64,000 nt of DNA from Amycolatopsis australiensis. GTDB lineage: Bacteria; Actinomycetota; Actinomycetes; Mycobacteriales; Pseudonocardiaceae. The stretch spans positions 8,786 through 72,785 of the forward strand of contig NZ_FPJG01000001.1 of assembly GCF_900119165.1 (NCBI RefSeq). The letters run 5' to 3'. Shown piece after piece: positions 30,105-37,805 of the stretch. Made by a program: the position numbers and the translations under genes. The notes under the pieces were generated by a model. The model made no database searches. It was given only the letters and a program-made list of their open reading frames with translations, and was not told where the DNA came from. Position 1 is the stretch's first letter. Each line of letters starts with the position of its first letter.

Positions 30105-31805
30105 TTAGACGCCGTTGGTGACGAACTCGCGGCTGCCGGCGTCGGGGGTGGCCGCGTAGGCCTCCTGCACCGAGGTCTGCTGGCTCAGACCGGTGTGCAG
30201 CTTCTGCGCGGCGGCCTGGGCGGCTTCCCACTGGGCCAGCGCCTCGTTGACCGCCCGGGCGGCGGCCACGACGCTTTCCTGCACCTCGGCGACCGAGGTG
30301 AGGGTCTCGCCGCGGACACCTCCGCGGTCGAGGTCGGCGTTGGCCTGCTCGCAGGACTGGGCGAGCGCATCGGGGTCCGGGGCGGCGGCGACGATGCCGT
30401 CGTGGGCGCGGGTGCAGTAGTCGACCAGGTCGCCGGCGTACTGGATGGCCTGGTCCAGGCCGGTGATCTCACCGTTCACGATGGGGTACTCCTTGCCTGC
30501 CGCGAACTGCGCGGCGTGGGGGTTCACTGACGGGAAGGGAATGACGTTGCTGGATTCGGCCGGAGCCGAGGGCTCCGGCGCGGCGGCTGCGAGGTCGTTG
30601 TTCTCCTTTCCGGTGCCGGGTTCCGGGTCCGCGCTGGACGCGGAGCCGTGGTCGGTGGGCTGGGCGGGCTCGCCGCTGGCCGACGTCGTCGGGGCGGCCG
30701 GCATCGTGCCCGCGCCGGAACGGGCTGCAGCCTGCATCTCCTGCTCGACGAGCGCCTGGACCTGGGGGGAGGCGTCCTCGTAATGGCGGTAGATGTCGGC
30801 GATGTCGAGCTGGTCACCGTGACGGCGAGCCAGCACCGCCAGCGCGTCGACGTCCTCCAGGCCGGGCACCACGGTCAGGCCCGCCCCCGGGGTGCGGCGG
30901 ACGATGTCGAGCAGGTCCGCCCGGGCAGTGAGCGGCAGCGTGTTCAGCTCCTGCATGGTGACCCGGCCTATGCCGGGGCCGGTGACACCGGCCATGGCCC
31001 GGTGGTAGATCTCCGACTGTTCCGCAGTCATCGGGTACGGCGCGCCGGAGGTGGCCGCGGCCACCTCCGGGGACTCCGCCCGCGCGGCGACGTCCGGTGC
31101 CAGTTCCCGGGCCCTGGCCCGGGTCGCGGTTCCCGGCGATGCCGGTGCCCCGCTGCGGTGGGTGCCCGGCGACGTCCACGCCTCCGGCGGGGTGGTGCGC
31201 GGGGTCCGCTGCGGCAGCGGGCTGCGTTGCGGCGGCGGAGTGCCGCTGTCGGCCTGCGGCACCGCAGCGAAGAACCCGATCGGCGCCGGTTCCTCCGCCC
31301 GCCCGGCGGCCGCCGGAGCGGGGTCGCCCGCCGCAGGGACGTCGTTCGCGGCGTCGGCCGACGGTGTCCCGGCGGGGGAGACGGGTGTGCCCGCGGCGGT
31401 GGCCGCGGGCGGCAGGGGCTCGGCCGCGGGTGCAGCGGTGTCGGCCGGGGTGGCGGTGTCGTTGGGGACAGCGGCGGAGAACCCGAGCGCCTTATCGGTC
31501 TTCGCCCGCTGCCGAGCGATGATCTTGGCCGCTTTCCGCTTGGCCTTCTCCTCCCGCTTGATCCGGCGGGCATCGTCCATCAGCTGCCGCTTCTCGTGCG
31601 CCGAGGACCAGACGTCGTCGGCCAGCCCCGCGACGTAGCGGCGCAGGCCCGAGGCCGGGGGCGGAGCGCCCGCGGCGGCGCGCTGGCGCATCCGCTCCAT
31701 CCGGTGTTCATGCCGCGGCGGGGTTTCGTTGCGCCACCGGGCGGTGGTGTCTTCCCAGAGCCTGATGACGCCGTAGCCGATCAGCAGGCAGAACAACAGC
31801 AGCAC
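30105..31805 (-). CDS. membrane-anchored modular transfer-region protein
   Basis: A 566-residue protein from GTG 31805 (AAGGAGG six bases upstream). A single N-terminal membrane anchor (MLLLFCLLIGYGVIRL) is followed by a charged coil (RIKREEKAKRKAAKIIARQR), long Pro/Ala linkers, a helical middle (RADLLDIVRRTPGAGLTVVPG), and a C-terminal domain (AHDGIVAAAPDPDALAQ ... QTSVQEAYAATPDAGSREF) homologous to the N-terminal domain of the 744-residue protein at 15361. It lies directly upstream of the TraB-like gene and may link the translocase to other plasmid proteins through this shared module. Confidence 0.7.
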   Translation of the reverse strand: MLLLFCLLIGYGVIRLWEDTTARWRNETPPRHEHRMERMRQRAAAGAPPPASGLRRYVAGLADDVWSSAHEKRQLMDDARRIKREEKAKRKAAKIIARQRAKTDKALGFSAAVPNDTATPADTAAPAAEPLPPAATAAGTPVSPAGTPSADAANDVPAAGDPAPAAAGRAEEPAPIGFFAAVPQADSGTPPPQRSPLPQRTPRTTPPEAWTSPGTHRSGAPASPGTATRARARELAPDVAARAESPEVAAATSGAPYPMTAEQSEIYHRAMAGVTGPGIGRVTMQELNTLPLTARADLLDIVRRTPGAGLTVVPGLEDVDALAVLARRHGDQLDIADIYRHYEDASPQVQALVEQEMQAAARSGAGTMPAAPTTSASGEPAQPTDHGSASSADPEPGTGKENNDLAAAAPEPSAPAESSNVIPFPSVNPHAAQFAAGKEYPIVNGEITGLDQAIQYAGDLVDYCTRAHDGIVAAAPDPDALAQSCEQANADLDRGGVRGETLTSVAEVQESVVAAARAVNEALAQWEAAQAAAQKLHTGLSQQTSVQEAYAATPDAGSREFVTNGV

Positions 31806-31864
31806 AGCACGCCTCCTTCACTTTCTCTCGTGGACCGATCTCTCTGCGTCGTGCGATCAGGGGG

Positions 31865-32233
31865 TCAGGTGAACTGCAGCCAGCCGGCGACGTCGCCGGC
31901 GGCGTGCAGCAGCTGCGGGAACGGCAGGACCTGGTTGAGCACCATCAGCAGCATCAGCGCCGCGGTGGTGCGGGAGCCGCGCTCGAACACCCAGTCCGCG
32001 TGCAGCGCCACGGCGCGCAGCCCGATCGCCACCCACGCCCAGGCGTGCGAGCCGTGCCGGGACAGGTCCTCCGGCGGCAGGTGCTCGCCGGAGACCGCCC
32101 ACTCCTTGGTGGCCTTCAGCGGGGGCCGGGAGTCGGTCCAGAAGGAGGGCGGGATGAACTGGGCGGTCAGCAGCGACCACACGTCACGAGGAGCCGGCGG
32201 GCCACCGGTGGAGGGCTGATGCGGGGCGGTCAT
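31865..32233 (-). CDS. small membrane-associated protein
   Basis: A 122-residue protein whose ATG (32233) overlaps the preceding TGA. A polar, Pro-rich half (DVWSLLTAQFIPPSFWTDSR; WAVSGEHLPPEDLSRHG) is followed by hydrophobic helices SHAWAWVAIGLRAVALHADW and AALMLLMVLNQVLPFPQLL. This topology recurs in actinobacterial transfer operons, but the family has no assigned role. Cotranscribed with the 32230-32899 genes. Confidence 0.65.
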   Translation of the reverse strand: MTAPHQPSTGGPPAPRDVWSLLTAQFIPPSFWTDSRPPLKATKEWAVSGEHLPPEDLSRHGSHAWAWVAIGLRAVALHADWVFERGSRTTAALMLLMVLNQVLPFPQLLHAAGDVAGWLQFT

Positions 32234-32484
32234 GTCGGTTTCCTTTCCACGATGTAGCGCTGCAAGATCGCTTCGGCCTCGGTGGCGACGGTGGCGGTCA
32301 GCTGCGCGAGGACGAGGTCGCGGCGTTCGCGGGTGGTGTTGTTCAAGGCGGTGCGCAGCAGGTCGACCGCGGCGTCGAACTTCGCGCGGGGGTCGCCGTC
32401 GGACTCGGCACGCTGCACCCGTGCCCAGTAGCGGGCCTGCCACTTCTGCACGCGATCGGTGCGGCGCTGCTTGACCGTCGACAC
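32230..32484 (-). CDS. small basic helical protein
   Basis: An 84-residue protein: TVKQRRTDRVQKWQARYWAR, AKFDAAVDLLRTALNNTTRE and LTATVATEAEAILQRYIVE. Strongly basic head and amphipathic helices. Its stop overlaps the next start (ATGA), and the gap to the gene upstream is four bases, so it is tightly embedded in the transfer operon. No family recognised. Confidence 0.65.
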   Translation of the reverse strand: MSTVKQRRTDRVQKWQARYWARVQRAESDGDPRAKFDAAVDLLRTALNNTTRERRDLVLAQLTATVATEAEAILQRYIVERKPT

Positions 32485-32488
32485 CGGC

Positions 32489-32899
32489 TCACGCCCCGGT
32501 CAGGAAGGCCAGGCCGTTGGCCGAGATGTTGGCGAAGGAGTCGGTGAGGTTCCGCCCGGTCGGGGCGATCGGCCCGGCGGCGAGGACGAACAGGATCGGC
32601 AGCAGCAGGATGGCGACCTGGGCCAGCCGGTCGGCCTTGCGGTCTTTCCAGATGTCGGCGACCAGCACGATTAGCGCCAGCAGCACCAGCGCCCCGGCCA
32701 GCGCGCCGACCGGCAGGTGGGTCAGCCCGATCAGCTTGCGCAGCCCCGCGACCAGCCAGCCGCCGACGATGGTCTGGGCCAGCGAGACGCTGAAGATGGC
32801 GAACAACAACGAGACGACGTACCACTTCTTCAGCGCGTTGGTCTTCTTCTTCAAGATGAACCACAGCGCCACGGTGAACAACAAGACAACCCAAGCCAT
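32489..32899 (-). CDS. membrane protein, four helices
   Basis: A 136-residue protein: helices MAWVVLLFTVALWFIL, WYVVSLLFAIFSVSLAQTIV, GALAGALVLLALIVLVADIW and QVAILLLPILFVLAAGPIAP, with KKKTNALKK after the first, so the basic loop should be cytoplasmic. The profile resembles small transfer-operon membrane proteins. Two perfect hairpins separate it from the DUF2637 gene upstream. Confidence 0.7.
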   Translation of the reverse strand: MAWVVLLFTVALWFILKKKTNALKKWYVVSLLFAIFSVSLAQTIVGGWLVAGLRKLIGLTHLPVGALAGALVLLALIVLVADIWKDRKADRLAQVAILLLPILFVLAAGPIAPTGRNLTDSFANISANGLAFLTGA

Positions 32900-32936
32900 G
32901 ACTGACGCTCCTTTCGTTGGGCAGCACTAAGAAACG

Positions 32937-33043
32937 GGCACCCCTCACCAAGGGGTGCCACGCGGAAAATTCGGGGTTGGTGAGCCGTCCGACTCACCAG
33001 ACGGCCCCGAACCCAAGGTGTTGCGTCAGGTTCGGGGCCGTCT
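32937..33043 (-). terminator. double stem-loop between 33058 and 32899 genes
   Basis: One hairpin is GGCACCCCT/AGGGGTGCC (32937-32959, five-base loop). A larger one has 15-bp perfect arms AGACGGCCCCGAACC (32999-33013) and its complement (33029-33043). TGGTGAG/CTCACCA lies between them. On the minus strand the large hairpin lies 15 bases past the DUF2637 gene stop, so it should reduce read-through. Confidence 0.7.
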
Positions 33044-33057
33044 GAGGTACGGGCGGA

Positions 33058-34404
33058 TCAGGACTGGGTGGTACTCCCGGCCTCGGTGTCGCGGCGGGAG
33101 TTGATCCACGACCGCAGCGTCGAGAGCGCCGGCACCTCGAAGCCCTGCTGCTCGAAGTGCTTCAGCACCACCGTGGGCCCGGGGTGACCGTTGCGGCGGG
33201 ACCAGGCGTAGGCGGTGTCGGCATCCAGCTTGCCCGGCTTGGCCTTCGACGCCGGCTTCGCCGGAGCCGACGCCGCCGGCGCCGCCTCGGACTTCGCCGC
33301 CTCCGCCTTCCGCGGGGCGGCGGCCTTCGCAGGGGCCGCCTTCGGCGGGACGGGCCGGGCGGCCGGGCGCTGCTGGGGCACCGCGACCGGCGCGGGTGCC
33401 GGCGGCTTCGGCTGCTCAACCACGCGCGCCGGCGGCATCGCCGCGACCGGGGCGGTGACGCGGTCGGCGACCGGCGCCACCGGCAGCTGCCGCTGCTGGG
33501 CTCGCTCAGCCTCGGCACGGCGGGCCTTGGCCGTCGCGGCCGCTTCCGCGGCAGCCTTCTGCGCCCGCCGCTGGTCCATGTACGCCTTGAGCGCCTTGGA
33601 GAAGGCGTGCACGAAGTAGGCCAGCACGATGGGGATGAACACGGCCGCGACCGTGCCGGTCCACTTCCACCTCTCCGGCAGGGCGATCAGCGTGCCGCCC
33701 CGCACGTCGTGACCGACCAGGTTGAACAGCACGCTCGCGGCCAAGGTCAAGGTCAGCACCGACCGTCCGACGTGGACGTAGGTGCGGTTGGCGCTGATGG
33801 CGCCCATGAAGGTGCCGCCGATCGCGCCGACGTCGATCAGGATCGGGAACAGCTTCGCCAGGTTGTCGTTCCAGCCATACAGCCGGGCGGCGGCCAGCAT
33901 CATCGAGAACGACAGCGCGAACGCCAGCGCGCAGACCACGAGCGTCACGACCGAGACCACGATCAGCGCGCCGACGGTGATGTCGCTGTCCTCGGCGGGC
34001 GTGGCCCGGCGGGTGCGGGTGCGCTGGGTGCGCAGCTCGATCCAGTCGGCCAGGGCGTGCCCGGCGCGCTGCCAGCCGGACGGGCCCGTCGGCTGCGGAA
34101 GCTTCGGCGCGGGCGGGCGCTTCCAAGGCTCGGCGCGCTCGTCGGCGGTGCGCGGCTTCTGGTTCGGGGGTGCGGGGTGCTCGGTGAGCGGTTGCGCCGC
34201 GGCCGAGCCCGCAACCGCGGCCGGCGGGGACGGCGGGGCCAGGGTTGGCGCGGTCGGGGTCGGTGGGGCGGGGCGGCGGTCGACGACGTCGATGGGCGCG
34301 GTGGCCTGCTCCGCCTCGGGCACGAACAGACCGGAGTGCAGCTGCCGGGTGAACGCTGCCAGCTCCAGGTCCACCGCCGGGTCGAGGTTGCGGGCATCGG
34401 CCAT
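33058..34404 (-). CDS. DUF2637 membrane protein (spread-type)
   Basis: A 448-residue protein from ATG 34404 (GGAGG eight bases upstream). A Pro-rich head (1-110) precedes four membrane helices (about 143-172, 183-203, 214-232, 249-268), including FALSFSMMLAAARLYGWND and FPILIDVGAIGGTFMGAISA, the pattern of DUF2637 proteins in actinobacterial plasmids and integrative elements. A charged linker and Lys/Ala-rich region lead to a C-terminal helix-turn-helix-like end (AYAWSRRNGHPGPTVVLKHF ... STLRSWINSRR). It probably assists intramycelial spread and may contact DNA through its tail. Confidence 0.8.
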   Translation of the reverse strand: MADARNLDPAVDLELAAFTRQLHSGLFVPEAEQATAPIDVVDRRPAPPTPTAPTLAPPSPPAAVAGSAAAQPLTEHPAPPNQKPRTADERAEPWKRPPAPKLPQPTGPSGWQRAGHALADWIELRTQRTRTRRATPAEDSDITVGALIVVSVVTLVVCALAFALSFSMMLAAARLYGWNDNLAKLFPILIDVGAIGGTFMGAISANRTYVHVGRSVLTLTLAASVLFNLVGHDVRGGTLIALPERWKWTGTVAAVFIPIVLAYFVHAFSKALKAYMDQRRAQKAAAEAAATAKARRAEAERAQQRQLPVAPVADRVTAPVAAMPPARVVEQPKPPAPAPVAVPQQRPAARPVPPKAAPAKAAAPRKAEAAKSEAAPAASAPAKPASKAKPGKLDADTAYAWSRRNGHPGPTVVLKHFEQQGFEVPALSTLRSWINSRRDTEAGSTTQS

Positions 34405-34638
34405 CGTGGGGTCCTCCAATCGGGTCGTACGCGGGGCATCTTGCCGTGCCGCCCGGTGCGGGTGGTGGCGGCGCCCCGGGCGGGGTCGGATCCGGTGGCC
34501 TGGGCAGCACTCACACGCGGGGGTTTGGTCGCGCACCCCAGGAGAGGTAGGGGCCGAGACCTCATGTGAGTGCTCCCCCGGTGCCGGAGCACCAGCTTTC
34601 GGGGCGCACACAAGGCGCGCCGGGTGGTGTCTGTCCTG

Positions 34639-34836
34639 TTAGGACGCGTGCAGGGCGGTGTCCAGATTGGCGATGACGTCCCAGGCGGTGACGCTCTGGT
34701 CGTCCAGGTCCGAGATCCTGGGGTCGTGCGGGTCGTTGATACGGCAGCAGACGACCAGCGCCTGCAGGGCTTCGCCGCGGACGACCGCGTCGTGATGCAG
34801 GACTGCGAGGCTGGGGTGGACGGTGCGCGTGCTCAT
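34639..34836 (-). CDS. small hypothetical protein
   Basis: A 65-residue protein: STRTVHPSLAVLHHDAVVRG, EALQALVVCCRINDPHDPR, SVTAWDVIANLDTALHAS. Start overlaps the TGA of the upstream gene by four bases (ATGA), which supports translation. Two adjacent cysteines, no membrane helix. Family unknown; part of the 36229-33058 transcript. Confidence 0.6.
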   Translation of the reverse strand: MSTRTVHPSLAVLHHDAVVRGEALQALVVCCRINDPHDPRISDLDDQSVTAWDVIANLDTALHAS

Positions 34837-35210
34837 CGGCTCCGCACCTCGCCGAGGTCGGCGACGAACTCGTCGTCGCTGCGGTACACGGTGCCGATGC
34901 GGTGGGCGGGCCGTCGCGCCGCACGTCCGCGGCCGGTCCGGTAGCTGCGGACGGCCACGCTGGTCAGCCAGGCCACGGAGACCAGCACCGCGGCGGCGGT
35001 GAGGACCTGGTTGGTGATGGCGGGAAGCAGGCCGTCGACGTCGAGGCCGGCGAGCGGGAACCCGAGCCGGGTGGCGGCCACCGCGGCCGCCACGACGACG
35101 GCGGCGGTGCGCAGCGGGTTGCGGGCCAGGCGCGGGCGGAGCATGTTCACGGCGGTCGTGGCGACCGGCGCGGCGGTCAACGTGGTGACCGGCATGGTGA
35201 TCCAGGACAT
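34833..35210 (-). CDS. small membrane protein
   Basis: A 125-residue protein. Hydrophobic helices at about 30-52 (LRTAAVVVAAAVAATRLGF) and 62-90 (AITNQVLTAAAVLVSVAWLT) are followed by a basic stretch (RSYRTGRGRAARRPAHR) that should face the cytoplasm, and an acidic end. It fits a transfer-region membrane helper. Overlaps the next gene by four bases. No specific family. Confidence 0.65.
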   Translation of the reverse strand: MSWITMPVTTLTAAPVATTAVNMLRPRLARNPLRTAAVVVAAAVAATRLGFPLAGLDVDGLLPAITNQVLTAAAVLVSVAWLTSVAVRSYRTGRGRAARRPAHRIGTVYRSDDEFVADLGEVRSR

Positions 35211-35227
35211 GAGCAGGTTCTCCCGAT

Positions 35228-35440
35228 TCAGGTGAGAGCGAAGACGATCACCGCGATCAGCATCGCGGCGATGATCACGGCGAACACGCGTCGCGCCCGG
35301 CGGTCCGCGACGCTGCTGTCGAACACGAAACCGGAGTCCGCGGCGTCGAGCCGGGCCGAGCTCGGTTCGGGTTCGACGACCGGGATGGGGGACCAGAATT
35401 CGGTGACGCCCGCGGCGGGGTTGGTCGGGGCGGCGGTCAT
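35228..35440 (-). CDS. tail-anchored small protein
   Basis: A 70-residue protein: a 45-residue polar segment (FWSPIPVVEPEPSSARLD ... DSSVADRRARR) and a single C-terminal membrane helix (VFAVIIAAMLIAVIVFALT) with no residues after it, so it is tail-anchored with its body in the cytoplasm. ATG overlaps the preceding stop. Role unknown. Confidence 0.65.
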   Translation of the reverse strand: MTAAPTNPAAGVTEFWSPIPVVEPEPSSARLDAADSGFVFDSSVADRRARRVFAVIIAAMLIAVIVFALT

Positions 35441-35562
35441 CGGGGCCGCCGCCGTCCGAGGATCGCCGGTTCGGCGGGCTGGGTGATCGGCCGGCCGTGC
35501 ACGTCGCGCAAGGTCTCCTTGCGCGACGTCGCCGCCGTGGTGCTGCTGGTGGTGGTGGGCAT
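35437..35562 (-). CDS. 41-residue peptide
   Basis: The frame opens MPTTTSSTTAATSRKETLRD, continues VHGRPITQPAEPAILG and ends RRRPR. GAGGAG lies eight bases before the ATG. Its TGA overlaps the ATG of the tail-anchored gene, and the WhiB stop is five bases upstream. It is Thr/Ser-rich then basic, probably disordered. Called on packing and ribosome site only. Confidence 0.55.
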   Translation of the reverse strand: MPTTTSSTTAATSRKETLRDVHGRPITQPAEPAILGRRRPR

Positions 35563-35567
35563 GGCGG

Positions 35568-35915
35568 CTACTCCTCGCTGCCGGGGGCGGCGGTGGCGTA
35601 CGGCGCGATCAGCGCCTCCCGCTGCTCGTCGGTCAGCTCGGCCCGCTCCGTGGCGCTCAGGCCGCCGCGGACGCCGATCTCGTAGGTGTGCCTGCCGAGC
35701 AGGGCATCGGCGAGGCACTCGCCGCGGACCGGGCAGCGGGTGCAGACCTGCTTGGCGCGGGCTTCGACCGCCAGGTTGTTCGCCAGCGGGAAGAAGCCTT
35801 CGGCCTGGTCACGGTCGAGGGTGGTGGCGCAGGCGGCCAGCTCGCGCCAGGACCAGCGGATGACCCGGCGGTCGAAGTGGTAGCCCTCGCCAGGGGTGTG
35901 GATGGTGGAGGTCAC
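35568..35915 (-). CDS. whiB: WhiB-family iron-sulfur regulator
   Basis: A 115-residue protein from GTG 35915, the GTGA overlap with the upstream TGA deciding the start. Four cysteines (29, 58, 61, 67; C-x2-C-x5-C spacing) should bind a 4Fe-4S cluster, followed by the family turn GVRGGLSATER in place of the usual G-(V/I)-W-G-G. WhiB proteins act with the principal sigma factor at promoters and respond to redox. As the second gene of the transfer-region transcript it may regulate conjugation or host genes. Confidence 0.85.
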   Translation of the reverse strand: MTSTIHTPGEGYHFDRRVIRWSWRELAACATTLDRDQAEGFFPLANNLAVEARAKQVCTRCPVRGECLADALLGRHTYEIGVRGGLSATERAELTDEQREALIAPYATAAPGSEE

Positions 35916-36229
35916 GCGGCCCACGAGGTCACCTCCGGGCGCTCGAGGAACCTGCCGGCGCCGAGGACCTCCGCGTCGGGTGGCTCGGCGGGCACGCCGA
36001 GCAGGGCGGCGACCTCGGCCTCGGCCTCGGCGGCCATGTCCGCCAGCAGCTGCGGGTCGGCGATCCCGTCGAACGGGTGCAGCGTGTCGGTCAGCAGGCC
36101 CGGCTCGAAGTCGAGCGAGGCGATGAAGCCGGCGGTGCTGACCGGCGGGGCAGCCGGGTCGTCCCAGCAGTCGGTGGCGAACGTGGCGTCCGCCCAGACC
36201 GGGTCGCGGGCGATATCGTGGATCGGCAT
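35912..36229 (-). CDS. hypothetical protein, first gene of transfer-region transcript
   Basis: A 105-residue acidic protein (PIHDIARDPVWADATFATD; GIADPQLLADMAAEAEAEVA) without known motif. GAGGAGG before the ATG is a strong ribosome site. It overlaps WhiB by GTGA. A perfect 13-bp hairpin lies 36 bases upstream of the start, so its expression may be attenuated. Confidence 0.65.
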   Translation of the reverse strand: MPIHDIARDPVWADATFATDCWDDPAAPPVSTAGFIASLDFEPGLLTDTLHPFDGIADPQLLADMAAEAEAEVAALLGVPAEPPDAEVLGAGRFLERPEVTSWAA

Positions 36230-36264
36230 CGAGGGTGTCCTCCTCGTGTGCAGAAGTGGTTGAC

Positions 36265-36296
36265 GTGGGGCCCCGCCGGCCAGGGCGGGGCCCCAC
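36265..36296 (-). terminator. perfect 13-bp leader hairpin
   Basis: GTGGGGCCCCGCC (36265-36277) pairs with GGCGGGGCCCCAC (36284-36296) around GGCCAG. It lies between any minus-strand promoter and the first gene start at 36229, so it can act as an attenuator or as the end of a short upstream transcript. Confidence 0.55.
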
Positions 36297-36747
36297 GCGC
36301 ATTTCTCGGGGTGAGCGGTACAGCGTCAGGTGGAGCAGGGTTCGGTGTCCCTCGACCAGCCACCAGCCACCCCGCGCGAAGCGAGACGCTGGTGGCGATC
36401 GGCTAACACCGAACGGTGTCGCCCGGTCCTCTCAACTCGCGGCTACGAGCTCGCGAGCAGGACCGCATGGTGGGTGCCAGACGTCGCAGCCGCTTGCGCG
36501 GCCGGGCCGCCGACGTCGGCACCGAGGCTTGTATCCGGCCCTTAGGGAGTCGCGCAGAGCACGATCCGCGGCCGCTACCCAACCCCGGCAGGGGTGGCCG
36601 CCCTTGACACCTTCCGGTGCTGGCGGTGGGCATGACAGGTGCCGCGTCTCGCGCCCCATAGCTGCTCTCGCGCGACCGGGGCCGGTTCCCATCCGCTCGC
36701 ACCCAGGCCGGGCGTCTGCGGATCTCGCTCTGGAGTTCTCAAGCTTC

Positions 36748-36850
36748 ACAAGCCCCCTCGGGGCGTAAAGGGGGGCTTGTAATCTGAGATTGCAAGCCCC
36801 CTTCGGCTCGCAAGGGGGGGTTGTAGAGATCAAAGTAGATAGCCCCCCTT
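36748..36850. repeat. tandem CAAGCCCCC hairpins
   Basis: ACAAGCCCCC (36748-36757) pairs with GGGGGCTTGT (36771-36780). CAAGCCCCCTT (36793-36803) pairs with an AAGGGGGGG-TTG arm (36812-36823). A third AGCCCCCCTTGAAG copy follows at 36841. The motif C-A-A-G-C5 recurs three times in about 100 bases, just before the HTH/PP2C module. Confidence 0.6.
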
Positions 36851-36918
36851 GAAGGTGTCAAGACCCCCTGAAAGAATTCGCTCTTGATCGACCCTCTCGG
36901 CCTAGGACGGATCGCTTG

Positions 36919-37791
36919 ATGGAAGAACTGAAGGACCTGGTCAAAGCCGACTTAGACCGGCTTGCGACCGAGCCTGCCGAGATGCGGGCGAAGCAGGCGA
37001 TCGAAGCGCTGGGCCTCCACCAGGAGTGGGTCAACGAGTACAGCCGCGTCCGCAGGGAAGCTCTTGGCGAGCTCATCGGCGAGGGAAAAACACCCAACGA
37101 GCTGGCCAAGATGCTCGGCATGACGCGTTCTCGTGTCGATCAGCTGCTCACCTCTGGCCCAAAGCCCGAGCGAGCACTGTTCGGCACCGGTGCACTCACC
37201 GTCGCAATCGGCGCCAAGTCGGAGTTTCGCCCTGGCGGCACCGGCGGTCCCAACGTCGAACCGTCGGCCGTGCTGTCTGAGCAGGCACTAGCCGCGTTTC
37301 ACCTGCTCGCCGACGTGGCCGGCGACTACGGGCTCAAGGCCACCTACCAGGTCGTTCCGCCCCCTGGCCTTGTCCAGCTCAATCGTCCCAATCTCGTCGT
37401 GATCACCAGCCCCCGCCTGCTCCCCATCGTCGGGCAGGTCCTCGACGCCGACGAGCACCTCGGCTTTGGTCAGAGCAGCAAGGGCTGGTATCTCCAGGAC
37501 AAGACGACCGGGGCCAGGCTCCGCTCACCCATCGACGACGGCGAGCCGGCGGACTACGGCTACATCGGCCGGCTTCCTCGCCCCGATGGCAAGGGGACGT
37601 TCCTGTACTTCGCGGGCATCCACGCAATGGGCACGCTCGGTGTCGCGCACTACCTGGCCGGCCATACTGCCGAGCTCTATCAGCAGGTGAAGACAAAGCG
37701 CTGGTCCACGCTGGTGAAATGCACGTTTGACCCTGACACTCGCCAGATCGAGACGTCCGAACTCGCCGCGCCGATCTACACCGACAAGTAA
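36919..37791 (+). CDS. HTH sensor-like protein of a two-gene PP2C module
   Basis: A 290-residue protein from ATG 36919. Residues 1-85 are helical with a sigma-region-4-like helix-turn-helix (GKTPNELAKMLGMTRSRVDQ). The rest is a conserved alpha/beta domain: GALTVAIGAKSE, NLVVITSPRLLPIVGQVL, LGFGQSSKGWYLQD, DYGYIGRLPRPDGKGTFLYF and HAMGTLGVAHYLAGHTAELY. The VVI-SPR and AGIHA-GT-GAAHYL pattern looks like a ligand-binding fold. It is 14 bases upstream of a PP2C phosphatase, and I recall this pairing elsewhere in actinobacteria without a described function. It may sense a ligand and set the state of the phosphatase; inference. Confidence 0.7.
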   Translation: MEELKDLVKADLDRLATEPAEMRAKQAIEALGLHQEWVNEYSRVRREALGELIGEGKTPNELAKMLGMTRSRVDQLLTSGPKPERALFGTGALTVAIGAKSEFRPGGTGGPNVEPSAVLSEQALAAFHLLADVAGDYGLKATYQVVPPPGLVQLNRPNLVVITSPRLLPIVGQVLDADEHLGFGQSSKGWYLQDKTTGARLRSPIDDGEPADYGYIGRLPRPDGKGTFLYFAGIHAMGTLGVAHYLAGHTAELYQQVKTKRWSTLVKCTFDPDTRQIETSELAAPIYTDK

Positions 37792-37805
37792 GGGAACCTG
37801 CGAGC

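Larger units (their letters stand above)
36230..36918. other. divergent intergenic region with C-tract hairpins
   Basis: No gene supported between the minus-strand transfer transcript and the plus-strand HTH/PP2C module. It holds the 36265-36296 hairpin, the repeated C5/G5 hairpins at 36748-36850, and must hold both promoters. Frames over 36330-36830 lack ribosome sites. Confidence 0.55.

Noticed and set aside
28351..30108. 585-codon plus-strand frame opposite the TraB-like gene
   Set aside because: Shadow of the minus-strand gene, which has Walker motifs and a ribosome site.
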